64,000 bases of DNA, taken from B1SED10-75 sp964636865 (GTDB taxonomy: Bacteria; Bacillota; Dethiobacteria; DTU022; PWGO01). The notes under the pieces were generated by a model. It searched no databases. It was not told the origin of the DNA and saw only the letters and a program-made list of their open reading frames with translations. Positions 63,338 to 64,000 of this stretch are shown piece by piece (positions within the stretch are counted from its first letter, which is position 1; each line of letters starts with the position of its first letter). The translations under genes were made by a program, and so were the position numbers. Location: positions 28,765 to 92,764 of the forward strand of contig CAZWVJ010000006.1 in the NCBI GenBank assembly GCA_964636865.1. The letters are read 5' to 3'.

Positions 63338-64000
63338 TTAGCTTTTAACTGCTTTTTCCTTAACCTCTTTTAATCGTTTTTTTACTTCCTTGGGCACAGC
63401 TTCACCGGTATTTTCGGCTATCCTCAACACTTGTTCCCATCGTTCTTTAGCTGTTTCCCAATTTTCTAATGAATATGCAATTTCTGCATACTGCGTTAAA
63501 ACATCTATATCATGAGGATCATCCCGAAGAACTTCCGCAAGCAAATCCTCGGCTAACTTGTAATCGCCGTCCCCAAATTTTTCCACGGCTTGTTTAAGGC
63601 GAACGTCTTTTTTTATAGGAAGAGTTTTCTTCATTTTTCGATATTTTTGCACAGATTCCTTATAAAGTTTTACCGCTTTCTGTGGGTCTCCGTCAAATTG
63701 GATGGCTCCATTCTGCAACCATATGGCCCGAGTGCAAGCCTTTTCCACAATACCAAGGCTGTGAGTAACCAGGATTACCGTCTTGGCTTCTTCCAGCATA
63801 TCCTGCATCCGGGCTGTAGCTTTCTCTTTAAAAGCCATGTCACCTGCAGAAAGGGCTTCATCCACAATAAAAACATTCGGCTGCATCATTGCGGCAATGC
63901 TCAAACCCAGGCGAGACTTCATACCGCTGGAATATTCCTTCACCGGTTTGTGGATTTTATCCTGCAAGGGCAACCCGAACCGCCGCTCTACTTCGCTCAG
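63338..64000 (-). CDS. Polysaccharide/teichoic acid export ATPase (TagH/Wzt-like), 3' part, with C-terminal TPR-like region
   Basis: Runs off the right end of the window; 220 codons are visible. The ABC signature region is KEYSSGMKSRLGLS, Walker B is VFIVDEALSAGD and the H-loop is LVTHSLG, all typical of TagH/RfbE-type exporters. The Walker A lies outside. After about residue 110 of the visible part, a lysine-rich linker leads to TPR-like helices (GDYKLAEDLLAEVLRDDPHD, NWETAKERWEQVLRIAE). It would export a wall polymer made by the neighbouring enzymes. Confidence 0.88.
   Translation of the reverse strand: MSEVERRFGLPLQDKIHKPVKEYSSGMKSRLGLSIAAMMQPNVFIVDEALSAGDMAFKEKATARMQDMLEEAKTVILVTHSLGIVEKACTRAIWLQNGAIQFDGDPQKAVKLYKESVQKYRKMKKTLPIKKDVRLKQAVEKFGDGDYKLAEDLLAEVLRDDPHDIDVLTQYAEIAYSLENWETAKERWEQVLRIAENTGEAVPKEVKKRLKEVKEKAVKS

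Overview
The window reads as a chromosome segment of an anaerobic, low-GC Gram-positive bacterium (Clostridia in the broad sense). The evidence is CWB2-type wall-binding proteins, a LytR-CpsA-Psr protein, a GerMN lipoprotein, TagD/TagH-like wall-polymer genes, radical-SAM and FmdE-type enzymes, strong AGGAGG ribosome sites and B. subtilis-like promoters. Many exported proteins have very acidic tails, and one enzyme looks like a glutamate 2,3-aminomutase (beta-glutamate is an osmolyte), so a salty or alkaline habitat is plausible. That is inference. I could not assign a genus. No phage, CRISPR array, rRNA or transposase gene was seen.

Layout. 0.1-2.5 kb: dprA and a KamA-family aminomutase whose substrate-site residues are those of glutamate 2,3-aminomutase. 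2.9-6.3 kb: a complete pantothenate operon (ketopantoate reductase of the DUF2520/PanG type, panB, panC, panD) behind a good promoter and a roughly 200-nt leader with an intrinsic terminator, which looks like an attenuator or riboswitch. 6.3-12.5 kb: three tandem M42 aminopeptidases, a MetE-like protein and citramalate synthase. 12.8-20.6 kb: a DUF362-ferredoxin protein, a peptide/nickel-type ABC importer with fused ATPases, and FmdE. 20.8-33 kb: class II aldolase, zinc-ribbon proteins, two related CWB2 hydrolases, tRNA-Leu, a lipid kinase, slipin-NfeD, ndk, speE and speD. 33.4-46.8 kb: surface 5'-nucleotidase, epimerase, phosphodiesterase, nitroreductase, a subtilase with a dockerin, an LCP protein, UDP-glucose dehydrogenase, a glycosyltransferase and an acyl-CoA synthetase.

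46.9-54 kb is the most distinctive region, a metal island. It holds ZnuA/B/C-like importer genes, a Fur-family regulator, a perfect Fur-type box, and an ABC ATPase plus FtsX-like permease whose extracytoplasmic domain carries a 102-residue insert with 38 histidines, followed by a CxxC-containing lipoprotein and a small membrane protein with a Lys/Asn-rich tail. The znuC-like gene has no ATG, GTG or TTG upstream of its Walker A motif. A strong ribosome site points to an ATC start.

55.8-64 kb is a wall-polymer cluster: three LicD-like proteins, a double glycosyltransferase, TagD and the end of a TagH-like ABC ATPase. Four of these proteins, of three enzyme types, carry TPR-like helical arrays. 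A 26-bp sequence occurs identically after two unrelated genes in this half of the window, in both cases as part of a terminator-like hairpin. It is probably a REP-like dispersed element.
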